A stretch of 64,000 nucleotides of DNA from Sapria himalayana (taxonomy: Eukaryota > Streptophyta > Magnoliopsida > Malpighiales > Rafflesiaceae), in contig JAREIK010000747.1 of the NCBI GenBank assembly GCA_029783825.1, positions 27,033-91,032 on the forward strand. The letters run 5' to 3'. Of the stretch, positions 1-12,405 are shown piece by piece (position 1 is the first letter of the stretch; every line of letters begins with the position of its first letter). The notes under the pieces were generated by a model, which was given only the letters and a program-made list of their open reading frames with translations, did no database searches and was not told the origin of the DNA. The position numbers and the translations under genes are program-made.

Positions 1-120
1 CGTAGACTTGTCTATCTGTCTATCTATCTATTTATTTATCTATCCATCTATTTATCTATCTATCCACATTTCTATCTGTCTCTCCATAAATTAGTTTATA
101 TATCTATCTATCTTTGTATA

Positions 121-167
<47 letters not shown>

Positions 168-2116
168 AATAACTATATATTTCTCTATGTTGTATCTATC
201 TATCTTTCTTTCTTTTTATTTGTCTATTTTTTAAACTATCTATCTATATATCATTCTATATATAGATTTATCTTTATGTCTATCCATCTATTAGTCTATT
301 TGTCTATCAGTCTATCAATTTATACTTATATATATCTATCTGTCTATTTATATGGCTATATATCTATCAATCTATAAGTCTATCTGTCTTTCTATCTATC
401 TATTTGTCTGTCTATCAGTTCACTATCTCTATAAATTTGTCTATATGTTTATCTATCTATCTATCTATCTATCTATATATATATATGCATACATTTTGAT
501 CAATCTATCTACCTATCTATCTGTCTAACTATCTATATATCTTTCTATCAATCAATCTTCTATCTATATATCTATCTAGTTATCTATTTATCTATATGTC
601 TATCTGTCTATTTGTCTATCTATCTATTGTCTATCTGTCTATTTGTTTATCTGTCTATTTGTCTATCTATCTATCTGTCTATCTATCTATCTTTCTATCT
701 TTATATTTTTTATATGACTATCTATCTATCTATTATTTGTCATTCTATCTATCTATTTATCTCTTTATATGTCTATCTATCAAAATATTTATCTGTCTAT
801 CTATCTATATGTCTATATGTCTATTTGTCTATCTATTTGCATTTTTGCCTATCTGTATATCTGTCTATCTATCTACCTATCTGTCTATCTATTTATCTTT
901 ATTTGTATATCTATCTATTTGCCTATCTATCTGTCTGTATGTCTGTTTGTCTGTCTATCTGTCTATCTATCTATCTTTATGTCTAGCTGTCTATCTATAT
1001 ATCTGTCTCTCTATCTATATATCTATCTTTCTATCTTTTTATCTATCTACTTGTCTATCTGTCTATCTATCTATCTGCTTATCTGCCTATCTATTTATAA
1101 TTCTTTATGTCTATCTATCTTTCTATAGATCTATATGGCTCTCTGACTATCTGTTATCTGCTATCTGCCTATCTATATATCTATCTTTCTATCAATCAAT
1201 CTTTCTGTCTATCTATCTAACTGTATATCTATCTACCTATCTACTTGTCTATCTGTCTACCTATATATCAATCTGTCTATATATATATATATATATCTAT
1301 ATGTCTATCTATATATCGATATATCTATATATATCTCCTTATCTATCTATCTATTTGTCTATCGATCTTCTATCTATATGTCTATTGGACTATCTGTCTA
1401 CCTGTCTATCTATCTATTTTTTTATCTATCTATCTATATGTCTATCTATCTTTCTATCTATCTATCTATCTATCTATCTATATATCTATTAGTCTATCTA
1501 TCTATCTGTCTATCTCTTTATCTGTCTATCTATCTATCTATTGTATATCTATCTATCTATATGTCTATCTGTCTATATGTTTATCTGTCTTTATCTTTCT
1601 ATCTATCTATTTGTAAATCTATCTATCTCCCTATCTCTATATTTGTCTATCTACCTATCTTTCTATCTATCTATTTTTATTTCTATTTTCTATATGTCTA
1701 TCTATCTATTTATCTATCTGTCTCTCTCTCTCTCTCTTGATCTAACTATTAGTCTTCTTATAAATCTATCAATTTATCTATTTGCTCTAGCTATCTATTT
1801 GTCTATCTGTCTATTGTCTATATGTTTATCCATCTATTTATCTATGTAACTATCTATTTGTTGATTTGTCTATTTGACTATCTGTCTATCTGTCTATGTC
1901 TATCTATCTATACTATATGTCTATCTGTATATCTATCTATTTATTAACTATCTTTCTATCTATCTATCTATCTATCTATTTATCTATATATCTATCTATT
2001 ATCTGTCAATCTATCTTTTGTCAATCTATCTATCTTTTGTCTATTTGTTTGTTATCATATTTATTTATCTATATATATCTATCTATTTGTCTATTTTTGC
2101 TATCTTGACTATATAT
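1..2116 (+). repeat. Degenerate TATC/TCTA satellite, block 1
   Basis: Almost every tetramer is TATC/TCTA or a one-base variant (TGTC, TATT, TTTC, TCAA). The plus strand is the pyrimidine-rich strand. Because TCTA-type words rarely create stops on this strand, long open frames rich in Leu, Ser, Ile and Tyr appear in all three plus frames. They have no codon structure and are not genes. The block ends exactly at the terminal TG of a copia-type LTR. Confidence 0.95.
125..165. repeat. (TA)n tract inside satellite
   Basis: An uninterrupted TA dinucleotide run of about 20 units inside the TATC satellite. Similar tracts recur through the window and may arise by slippage from TATA words of the satellite. 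Confidence 0.9.
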
Positions 2117-3622
2117 TGTTAGTAATAGTGCTTTAGGTCTATCATATGAATATAGTAATTTGATTATTTATGAGAATTAATTATTATGATGATTTGCATG
2201 TTTAGTATATATAATATCCTTGAATAATTTTATTAATTTTTCTAAATGATATCTAATCGTTTATTTTTATGGGAAGAAAATAAATTAGATTAGTATAAAG
2301 TTTTATTTATATTCATGGTATGAATATGTGTATGAGATACAAATCAAATTTATCACTATTTGATGAGAATAAATATTGGATAGACCCATCTTGAGATTAA
2401 ATCATGGATCAAAGTCTTAAGTTAATCTCTAAAAGTTATATTTTTAAATCCTTTGACCTGTGATTACTATAATTCTAAACATATGGAATATTATGTTTTG
2501 ATATAATCTAACATTGTCTTTAATCTTATGACTATAAATGTTATACTTGAATATAATAAGAATTATAAAGTGTGATAAGAGTGATATAGATGGAATTTAT
2601 CCCTCTTATTAAAAGAGGGATATCTCTAGGTCCCCTCGATATTTGCAAATAAGAAATGCATGGTCGTGCTCAAATGAATTGATGGTGATCAATATCATTT
2701 ATTTAGTCAGTCAAATTGGGTTTCGAGTAATAAAAGATAGAACGATATAAGGGTGACTTTTTCCAAGCCTTATATTCTAGCAAGATATCATCAGGCAAAA
2801 GATAATGTGATTAGCAATATTAAGGTTGTCTCAGATCATGACCTTTTCATTTAACTTCGGTTGTCGTAAAGTCTTGCTCGAGGCCACTTATGACTTGTAG
2901 GATCAAAATGTAATTTAAGCCAACTACCAATGTTAATTGAACCTATAGAGTCGCACATTAAGAACAAATAATAATGGATGTGATTTTTCACTCTCTATAG
3001 TAAGTTTAAAATGATGAGATTTTATTAAATTACAAATAACAATTAGTCATTATTTAAATTTGAAATTAATTGTAAGAAAGTTTAAATTCATGATTTAATT
3101 TAATAATTAATTGTTACAATCAACTGAGTTTTAATGAATAATATTCATTTAAAGGGGGCTTTTAAAAATTTGAATTAAGTTTTATTATTTAAAAGTGTTT
3201 TAAATATATAATACATATTAATTTATTTATGACTAAAACCCTAGAAGACTTGTATTATATATGTGTGAGACATATTGATACAAGTAGTCATCTTTTATAA
3301 AACAGAAATAAACCCTTTCATTTTGAGAAGACTGAATCTGAACTAGCATTCAACAAGATTATTCATTATTTGTTCGTGTGTGGATACTTGTAGAGGATGA
3401 TCATTTTTCAGAAAGGCAGCACCTTTGAAGATCCGGATAAACTAGGACGCACACTTTGAAGGCATGATGAATCGATCTACAAGTTAAAAGTTTCATTTAC
3501 CCTTCCTTCATGTTTTTATGAAACGCATGTGATCCTTGGTGGGTTAAGGGATAAAAAAATTATAAATTCTACTGTGTTTATGTTCAAATTAGAGAGGATA
3601 TTCTGCCCGATAAACCCTAACA
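2117..3622 (+). mobile_element. Putative 5' LTR of a Ty1/copia element
   Basis: The satellite stops abruptly and unique AT-rich DNA begins with TGTTAG (2117-2122). The segment ends with CTAACA (3617-3622), a perfect 6-bp inverted repeat with the TG...CA ends typical of LTRs. A degenerate primer-binding site follows directly, and a copia-type gag lies 1.7 kb downstream. A TATATATG stretch near 3255 could serve the LTR promoter. At 1506 bp this is a long LTR. No second LTR is in the window, so LTR-to-LTR comparison is not possible. The boundaries are inferred from the termini. Confidence 0.65.
2599..2621. repeat. Short perfect hairpin inside the LTR
   Basis: ATCCCTCTT and AAGAGGGAT form a 9-bp perfect stem around a 5-base loop within the U3-like part of the putative LTR. 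Its function is unknown. Confidence 0.6.
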
Positions 3623-3623
3623 G

Positions 3624-3636
3624 TGATATTATAGGA
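3624..3636 (+). promoter_or_regulatory. Degenerate tRNA-Met type primer-binding site
   Basis: Immediately after the LTR end the sequence TGATATTATAGGA resembles the common plant Ty1/copia primer site complementary to initiator tRNA-Met, which starts TGGTATCAGAGC. Eight of thirteen positions agree. The position is right but the match is weak, as expected for a decayed element. Confidence 0.4.
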
Positions 3637-5323
3637 ACTTGTGTTTTCATAAAAAGTGATAATGCCATATTTGATCATATGTATGTTATGCTTATGATTT
3701 TGGCATGATTTGTATTTTTGAATATATGTGATATTATGGTTTTTGTTAAACGACGTAGTTAATAGGTTTCGTTAAGGTATTAATTGTTTGAATCCGAAAC
3801 CTAATAGAATTTGTATGATTGAGAATCTGAATGGGATATTGCCATTAAAGTGTTTAATAGTATGATATATGATTCTAGCTTTGTCTTGATCAGATTAATA
3901 CATGGACTAAATTCATATATCAATTTTGATATATCAGTGATTGTTAATGGTGTTGCCAAAATAAGCCCTATGTGTAATGAGATTACATAATATGTTGTTT
4001 TAATGTGATTTTGATTGTTTTTGGCTTATTCAAAATTTATTAATAAGATCAAAAAAAAATTTATTGATAATATAAATAAAAATTTATTGATAAGATCAAT
4101 GAAAATTTATTAATAAGATCAATGAAATTTTTTTAAGAGATCAATATAAATTTATTGATGAGATCAATGAAAAATTATAGATGAGATCAATGAAAAATTA
4201 TAGATGAGATCAATGAAAATTTATCGATGAGGTCAATGGAAATTTAATTTTTTTCCTGGGTTGCTGCCCCTGACCCCGTGAGGGCGGCCCCCCTTGATCC
4301 TATTCACTAACTAGCTAGTAGAACCACCATAATAGCTCAGCATAACACCTTATAAATTTAATTGTTTTTAAATACACGGCTATTATAATTTATTTCTTTT
4401 AATACAAATTATTTTTCTAAATGATAACATTATATATTTTGCATGTTATGTTGCTTCACAGTGTGCATAGTATGGTCTTTTTAACCAATGTGTTTGGTAG
4501 ATTATTATTTTTTTAAGGGTTATAATTATTAAATACGGCTTGCATGTCATTTTTATTTTATTGAATTTTTTTAATTATTGTAATAAAATAAGAGAGGCAA
4601 TGTAATCCATTTGAAGTCCTACAATCCAACATGATGATGGAGGAGCTAGGTGTCTATTCGCATGTTGGTGGTCAAATCAACTTCATAGAGCTGCTTATTA
4701 CTACCTAGGAATGACTATTGATCTTCATATTGGCTTATGGTTATCAATCTAGATTAAGGCTATACTGTGACTTGTTTATTATATGCATGTATGAGATACT
4801 ATGTATGATATTATATGATTAGGTGATACTAGATATATGATGAGATCTATTAATTGAAAATTAAAATCAATCAAGATCCCTCACATAAAATTTAAAGTTA
4901 ACATGTCATCCATATTTAAACACTTGTCAACCTTTTTATCACCTTATTGTGGGTTCTACCAAAGTAGTACATTAGGTGACATTATTAAGACAATATGATT
5001 AATGGTGCTACCCTTATGTTTAAAAATGGTGTAATTTTATTAGGTTATCAAAATGGTTTTGGTACTAATGGCATTAGATCAGATTCAAGCATGCTGGGAC
5101 ATATGATGTCAAAATCCCATTAATATCTAAGAATTGCATGAGATGTAACTAGTAAGAGTTACCTACCTAAATAACTTAATTTTAGTATCATGACAAAGTT
5201 GATTTAAAGTTGAGTAAAATATGGACCTTAGCACACTATATTGATATGATTATTCTTGAGGGTTATTAATTAGTGAGAATTTTTTATAATCAAAATACTT
5301 ATCGAACTTTGAATTCATTGTAG
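3637..5323 (+). other. Copia element leader region, non-coding
   Basis: AT-rich DNA between the putative primer site and the gag start, with no reading frame I can support. It contains a short tandem repeat (4040-4240) and a small GC-rich patch (about 4257-4297) in otherwise very AT-rich sequence. I read it as the untranslated leader of the copia element. Confidence 0.45.
4040..4240 (+). repeat. Tandem repeat of about 24 bp in the copia leader
   Basis: Eight or nine diverged copies of a unit close to AATTTATTGATAAGATCAATG lie head to tail. Later copies change TTATTGATAAG to TTATAGATGAG. The array sits just before a GC-rich patch. Confidence 0.8.
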
Positions 5324-5788
5324 ATGGCCAACAACACTAATTTTACTATGTCACTATAATCAATCCTTGAGAAGGATAAACTTACTGGGACTAACTTTCT
5401 TGACTGGTTTCAAAAATTTGAGAATTTTTCTAAAACAAAACGGAAGCTTTTCTGTCTTAAATGAAGCTCTACATGAAGAACCATGTGATAATGATACTAG
5501 AGATTATAAGAATGCTTATAAGAAGCATAATAATGACTCTATTGATGTTACATTCTTGATGCTAGTGACCATGAGTTCTGAACTCCAAAAGAATATGGAA
5601 AATATAGAAGCTTATAATATGAACTTCAATCATATAAAAAATGTTCCAACAACAAGCAAGGTAAGAAAGGTAAGAGAGTACCAAGGCAATGCATTCTTGC
5701 AAGATGGCTGAAGGTGCTTCAGTTAGTGCTCATGTTCTAAAAATAAAAGGCTATATTGAGCACCTTGTAGGCTTGAATGTTGAGAGAT
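5324..5788 (+). pseudogene. Ty1/copia gag pseudogene, truncated
   Basis: The product would be the N-terminal part of a Ty1/copia Gag (the plant copia gag/UBN2 family), the structural protein of the retrotransposon particle. The start at 5324 reads MANNTN and is soon broken by a TAA. The first frame carries ILEKDKLTG and DWF. The frame then shifts near 5405, and the next carries NLRIFLKQNGSF, the NAYKKH motif and VTFLMLVTMSSELQ. Another frame after about 5700 carries EGASVSAHVLKIKGYIEHL. These are hallmark segments of this family in the right order. The match ends where the satellite resumes, before the zinc knuckle, protease, integrase and RT. At least one stop and two frame changes make it dead. 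Confidence 0.85.
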
Positions 5789-7270
5789 AGAAATATAGAC
5801 ATGTATGTCTATATGTCTATCTGTCGAACTATATATACATCTAACTATATGCTTATGTGTCTATATTTCTATATATTTATCTGTCTAACTATATATATAT
5901 ATATATTTATTTATTTATTTATTTATATATTTATATATTTATCTATCTTTCTTTCTTTATTTCTCTCTTTCTAATTATCTATCGACCTATCTAAATTTCC
6001 GGCATTTTGTCTATCAATCTATCAGTCTATCAATCTATGTGTCTATATGTCTATTTATCTATCTGTCTATCTGTATATCAGTCAATCTGTCTATGTGCAT
6101 ATTAGTCTATCAATATATTGTCTATCTATCTATCTGTATATCTTTCTTTCTTTCATTATACCTATTTGTCTATCTATCTATATATATATATATATCCATC
6201 TGTCTATCTGTCTATCTTTTATCTATCAATAGATCTATCTAACTGTATATCTTTCTATCTTTATATTTGTCAATATGTATATTTGTTTATCTGTCTATCT
6301 GTATATCTTTCTATCTGTCTATATCTAATGGTCTATCTATATATCTATCTATTTTTCTATTTTATGTCAATCTGTCTAGTTGTCAATCTATCTATTTATT
6401 TTTCTATCTATCTATCTATTTGTCTATCTGTCTATGTGTCTATCAATCTATCAGTCTATAAGTCTATCTATCTATCTGTCTATTTTTTTAGCTCTCTATT
6501 TGTCTATCTATATGTCTGTCTATTTTTCTACCTATCTATCTTCGTTTATGTCTATCTTTATATCTATCTATCTGTATATCTTTATATCTATCTATTTTTC
6601 TATCTATCTATATATCTTTCTACCTATCTATCAATCTATCTATTTATCTATCTATCTATATGTGTATATGTCTATATGTCTATCTATATATGTGTCAATC
6701 AATCAATATATCTATGTATCTATATATGTATCTATCTATCAATGTATCTATCTTTCTATTTGTATATTTGTCTAACTATCTATCTATATATTTATCAATC
6801 TATATGTTTATCTATCTATTTGTCTATATGTCTAACTATCTATCTATATGTTTTTTTATCTATCTATCTATTTGTTTATCTGTTGATCTGTCTATCTATC
6901 TATCACTCTATCTATCTTTCTATATGTCAATCAATCAATCTATGTATCTGTCTGTCTGTCAATCTGTCTATCTATCTATTTGTCTATCTATCTATCTATC
7001 TATCTGCCTAATTATAGCCTTCTATCTGTCTATCTATTTATCTATCTATCTATCTATCTGTTTATTTATCTATCTGTCTATGTATAAATCTATTTATAAA
7101 TCTATCTATATGTCTATCTATCTATCTATGTAAATGTCTATATGTCTATCTGTCTAATTGTCTATCTATCTATTAATTTATCTCTCTATCTATCTATCTA
7201 TATAACTATCTATCTATATATCTATCTATATATCTATCTATATATCAATTTATCCATCTACTAATATATA

Positions 7271-8455
7271 ATTCAATCATTCAATAAATAAATAAATAAA
7301 TCTATCAATATCTATCTATCGTTCTATCTATCTGTATGTTTATTTGTCTATCTTTCTATTTGACTATTTGTCTATCTATCTTTCTTTCTTTATGTCAATC
7401 TGTATATCTCTTGATCTATGTATCAGTCATCCTATCAATCTGTCAATCTATTAATCTAACTATTTCTCTATCTATCTAACTATCTATCTGACTATTTGTC
7501 TATCTATTTGTCTATCTTTCATTCAACCTATCTGCATATCTACCTATCTGCCTATATGTCTATATTCCTATCTACTTATATGTATATCTGTATATCTATT
7601 TATCTATCTATCTATTTATTCGTCTATCTATCTATATGTCTATCTATATAAATGTTTATTTGTATATCTATCTATCTATCTATTTGTCTTTCCATCTATT
7701 TATCTCTCTTTTTATCTGTGTCTATCTGTCTATCGATATTTTTGTTTGTCTATCTATCTATTTATTTGTCTATTTGTCTATCTATCTATATGTCTATCTG
7801 TATATCTATCTATCTATCAAACTATCAATTTGTCTATTTGTTTTTCTATATATCTACTTGTCTATGTATATATCTATCTATCTGCCTATCTTCCAATCTA
7901 TCTATTTGTCGATCTATCAAACTATATGTATATATATATATCTCTCTCTCTCTTTCTATCCTTTTTTTCTATCTATCTATGTATCTTTATACCTATTGGC
8001 TATCTAGCTATCTGTCTATCTTTCTATGTAGCTATCAATCTATCTATCAGTCTATTTGTCTATATGTCTATATGTCTATATGTCTATTTGTCTATCTTTC
8101 TATTTGTCTATATGTCTATTTATCTATCTATATATTTTTCTATCTGTTTATTTGTATATCTTTCTATCTGTCTGTCTGTCTATATGTCTATATGTCTATT
8201 TGTCTATCTATCTATTTGTTTATCTATCTATCTATTTGTCTAGATGCCTATTAGCCTATATATATATATGTCTGTCTATCTATTTATCTATTTATCTTTC
8301 TCTCTTTCTCTAAATCTATTTATCAATCTATCTATATGTATATCTATCTATTTAAATGCCTATATGTCTATCTATCTAACTATCTATCTATATATCTATC
8401 TATCTATCTTTTTAGCTCGCTATCTATATATCAATCTATCTATATATCTGTCTAA

Positions 8456-8513
<58 letters not shown>

Positions 8514-8870
8514 CTATTTATCTATCTATCTATCTATTTATCTATATATCTATATATCTATCTATCCTTCTACATATCTATCATTCAATCATTCAAAAAA
8601 TAAATAAATAAATCAATTAATCTATCTATTTATCTTTATTTTTATTGATCTATATGTCTATCTATCTATCTTTCTATTGTCTATATGTCTATCTTTCTAT
8701 TTCTCTATCTAAATAGCAGTCTTCTTATCATTCTGTCAATCTGTCAATCTATTAATCTATCTAATTGTCTATCTCTCTATGTGTCTAAACTGCCTTTGTA
8801 CCTATCGACCTAACTGCCTATCTGCCTATGTATCTATATGCATATCTACCTATATGTCTATATGTCTATC
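7271..8870 (+). repeat. Higher-order satellite units, left part
   Basis: Rare landmark strings recur. ATTCAATCATTCA followed by AAATAAATAAAT occurs at 7271 and 8583. CAATCTGTCAATCTATTAAT occurs near 7437 and 8738. The spacing is about 1.3 kb. The order of landmarks is kept, so these look like duplicated blocks and not chance matches in a simple repeat. Confidence 0.65.
8463..8503. repeat. (TG)n tract, about 20 units
   Basis: An uninterrupted TG dinucleotide run followed by TA. An equivalent tract sits at the matching place in the second higher-order copy (11200-11229). Confidence 0.95.
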
Positions 8871-9011
8871 GGTCTATCTATTTATCTATAAATATGTCTA
8901 TATGTCTATTTATCTATCGATCTATCTATATTTCTATATGTCTATCTGGCTAACAGTCTATCTTTTATCTATATGTTTATTTGTCTATATTTCTATCTAT
9001 TAATTTGTCTA

Positions 9012-9013
<2 letters not shown>

Positions 9014-9048
<35 letters not shown>
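9014..9048. repeat. (TA)n tract
   Basis: A TA dinucleotide run of about 17 units inside the satellite. Confidence 0.9.
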
Positions 9049-9050
<2 letters not shown>

Positions 9051-9667
9051 ATATATCTACCTTTCTTTTTTTCTTTTTATATTTCTATCTATCTTTTATC
9101 AATCTATCTATTTATCTAACTGTCTAGCTATGTGACTATCTATCTGTTTATCAGTCTCTCTATCTATGTGCCTTTTTGTCTATCTGTCTATCTATCTATG
9201 TATCTACCTATCTATTTGAATATTTTCTTATCTGTCTATATATTTATCTATTTATCTATCTATCTATCTATTATTTATGTCTATCTATCAAGTTGTCTAT
9301 CTTCTATCTTTTATCTACTATCTTCTATCTATCCATTTGACTATTTATCTATCAGTCTATCTTTCTATATATTTATCTGTCAATCAAGATATTTGTCTAT
9401 GTGACGATTTGTCTATATGTATAAAATTCTATCTATTTGTCTCTCTTTTTACCTATTTATCTATTTATCTGTCTATCGATCTATCGAGCTATCTCTATAC
9501 CTGTCTATATCTTTATATGTCTATCTATAAATCTTTCTATATGTCGATCTATCAATAAGTATACATGTGTATATATCTATATATCTATATATCTATCTAT
9601 CTAACTATATATATATATATCTATATATATGTTTATCTATCTATCTATCTAACTATCTATCTATATA

Positions 9668-9670
<3 letters not shown>

Positions 9671-9730
<60 letters not shown>
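9671..9730. repeat. (TA)n tract, about 30 units
   Basis: The longest TA dinucleotide run in the window, embedded in TATC satellite. Confidence 0.95.
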
Positions 9731-9732
<2 letters not shown>

Positions 9733-9905
9733 ATATATCTATCAGTCAATCTATCTATATGTTTATCTGTCAATCTATCTATCTATATATTTGTATATCT
9801 ATCTTTCTATCTATATATCTATCTATATATATAACCATCCTTCTTTCTATCTATCTATCTATCTATCTATTTGACTATCTGCCTATTTATCTACATGTCT
9901 ATCTA

Positions 9906-9944
<39 letters not shown>

Positions 9945-10359
9945 AGCTATCTATTTATTTATCTATCTATCTGTCTATCTATCTGTCTGTCTATCTATCT
10001 GTCTATTAATTTATCTATCTATATATCTATTTATGTATCTGTCAATCTATATATATGTCTATCTATCTATCTGTATTTCTGTATAACAATCTATCTGTCT
10101 ATATGTCTATCTATCTATCTATCTATTTATCTGTTTATTTGTTTATATGTCTATCTATATATTTATCTATATATTAAATAATATGTCTGTCTATCTATCT
10201 ATCTATCTATGTGTTTATCTATCTATAAATCTATCTATCTATTTGTATAACTATCTATCTGTCTACATGTCTATTGGTCTTTCTATCAATCTTACCATCT
10301 ATCAATCTATTAATCTATAAATCTATCTGCCTATCTATCGATATGCCTATCTTATTATA

Positions 10360-11197
10360 TGTCTATTTGTATATATATTTATCTATCTATTTATTTGTCT
10401 ATATGTTTATCTATATATGTCTATTTGTATATCTATATATCTATATATTTGTCTTTCCATCTTTTTATCTATCTTTTTATCTATCTTTTTATCTATCTGT
10501 CTATCTATCTTTTAGTCTATATATATATCTATGTATTTGTCTATTTGTCTATCTATTTATCTATCTGTATATCTATCTATCTGTCTAACTATCAATTTTG
10601 TCTATTTGTTTTTCTATCTATCTATCTGTCTATGTATATATCTATCTATCTGCCTATCATCCTATCTATCTATTTGTCAATCTATCAAATAATATATATA
10701 TCTTTCTATCTTTCTTTCTATTTATCTATGTATCTTTGTGCCAATTGGATATCTGGCTATCTGTCTATCTTTCTATGTATCTATCTATCTGTCAGTCTAT
10801 CAGTATATTTGTCTATCTATCTATCTGTATATTTGAATATCTATTTATTTGTATATCTTTCTAACTTTCTATCTATCTGTCTGTCTGTCTATCTGTCTAT
10901 ATGTCTATTTATTTATCTATCTACCCATTTATATAACTATCTGTCTGTCTGTCTGTCTAGATGCCTATTAGCCTATCTATCTGTCTATCTATTTAATTAT
11001 CTATCTTTCTTTCTCTCTTTCTATAAATCTATTTATAAATCTATCTAAATATATATATCTATCTATCTATTTAAATGTCTATATGACTATATGTCTATCT
11101 GTCTAACTATCTATCTATATATCTATCTATCTATCTATCTTTTTATCTTGCTAACTATATATCTATCTATCTATATATCTGTCTAACTATCTATGTA

Positions 11198-11228
<31 letters not shown>

Positions 11229-11580
11229 CTATATATCTATCTATTTATCTATCATTCCTTCTACATATCTATCTATTTAACTATCTTTCCTTCTACATAT
11301 CTATCATTCAATCATTCATAAAATAAATAAATCAATCAATCTATTTATTTATCTTTATTTTTATTGATCTATATGTCTATCTATCTATCTTTCTATTTGT
11401 CTATATATCTATCTTTCTATCTTTATATCTCTCAATCTGACTACTAGTCTTCCTATCATTTAGTCAATCTGTCAATCTATTAATCTATCTAATTTTTTAT
11501 CTGTCTATGTGTCTAACTGCCTATGTAGCAATCTATCTAACTGCCTATCTTCCTATCTACCTATCTACATATAAACCTAC
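10360..11580 (+). repeat. Higher-order satellite copy, right part
   Basis: This block repeats 7640-8870 with an offset near 2.72 kb. Shared landmarks in the same order are GATGCCTATTAGCCTAT (8245 and 10969), a TG dinucleotide run, CCTTCTACATATCTATCATT, AAATAAATAAATC, and CAATCTGTCAATCTATTAAT. Copies differ by many substitutions and small indels, so the duplication is old. Confidence 0.7.
11200..11229. repeat. (TG)n tract, about 14 units
   Basis: A dinucleotide run at the position corresponding to 8463-8503 in the duplicated block. Confidence 0.95.
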
Positions 11581-11593
11581 TCTCTATATGTCT

Positions 11594-12405
11594 TGATACG
11601 AAATCGACAATAAACTAGATGGACTTAAAAATCCAAGCGGAATGAAATGAAATAAAAGAAATAAATCAAAAACTTTAAGAAGAATAATTTCTTATTGGTT
11701 AAAGATTCAAGAGAATGAAATGAAGGAAAATGGTAAATCTTTGAGAAATACAAAGAAGTCGATTAGGAACCTAATGGCAACGAACACCAATAGACCCACT
11801 AATACTAAACTTACAAATACTTCACAAGTAATGCAAATCAATCACTTACCTAATAATTGAGAGGCAACGAACCTTCTGAGAACTAAACCCGAAAACCCCG
11901 ATTTTTGGAGTGTTCCACACAAAAGAGTTATTCACTCACAAGCACAAAACAATATAAATAAAACTCAAAGAGTATTTGTATATTTCATCAAAGGGTGTCC
12001 TTACAAAATGAATTACAAGGGGTTTATATAGGGAACAAACTAGCTAAGAAATATTTTTTTTTTTTTGCCAGCGTAACATTGTTTGAAAACAATGTATCTC
12101 CGTAATCCAAGGCTAAAATTGAACACGGTTTTTTGCGTTGAACATATAACTTGATGTAGTTTGTCCATGTCAAATTTCAAAGCATTCCGACCGGTATTAG
12201 AATTTTGGTGAATTTTCAAAGTTAATTAGTCATTGCTGCCAGCACCACCTTTTGGAAAATTTGTATCTCCTTCATCTGAGGTCCAAATGGGACACGGTTT
12301 GTTGCATTGGAAACCTTCCTTAATGTAGTTGTCCTATTTAAAATTTCATAATTTTTGGATTTGTATCCGATTTCTGGTGAAGTTTGCAATGCTGGGTCAA
12401 GTTGA
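11594..12405 (-). mobile_element. Ty3/gypsy 3' LTR and 3' non-coding region (minus)
   Basis: The segment starts with TGATACGAAATCGAC right where satellite ends, consistent with the 3' end of an LTR on the minus strand. Read on the minus strand there is a TATATAA box (12024-12030), followed by a typical LTR transcript-start region that runs toward 11594. The part nearer the integrase holds two imperfect copies (about 12065-12145 and 12235-12315) of a segment built on AACCGTGT, GGAGATACA and GCTGGCA. The upper LTR boundary was not found. Confidence 0.6.

Larger units (their letters stand above)
5789..11593 (+). repeat. Degenerate TATC/TCTA satellite, block 2
   Basis: The same satellite as block 1 with the same strand polarity. 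It starts at the truncated end of the copia gag and runs to the left end of the gypsy fragment. It contains long (TA)n runs, two (TG)n runs and a duplicated segment. Open frames on the plus strand, with Leu-Ser-Ile-Tyr composition, are repeat artefacts. Confidence 0.95.

Noticed and set aside
596..1492. A 298-codon plus-strand open frame rich in Leu, Ser, Ile and Tyr, with many similar frames in all satellite blocks
   Set aside because: It follows from TATC/TCTA words that rarely form stops on this strand; frames overlap in all three registers and the polarity flips with the satellite after 63.1 kb. No protein family, no codon bias, no flanking gene signals.
1..2116. A possible CRISPR-like or minisatellite array with regular spacers
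   Set aside because: No constant repeat with unique spacers; it is a diverged tetranucleotide repeat.
5789..11593. A possible centromeric monomer of 150-180 bp
   Set aside because: No periodicity in that range is visible; only tetramers and kilobase-scale duplications are seen by eye. An autocorrelation run would settle this.
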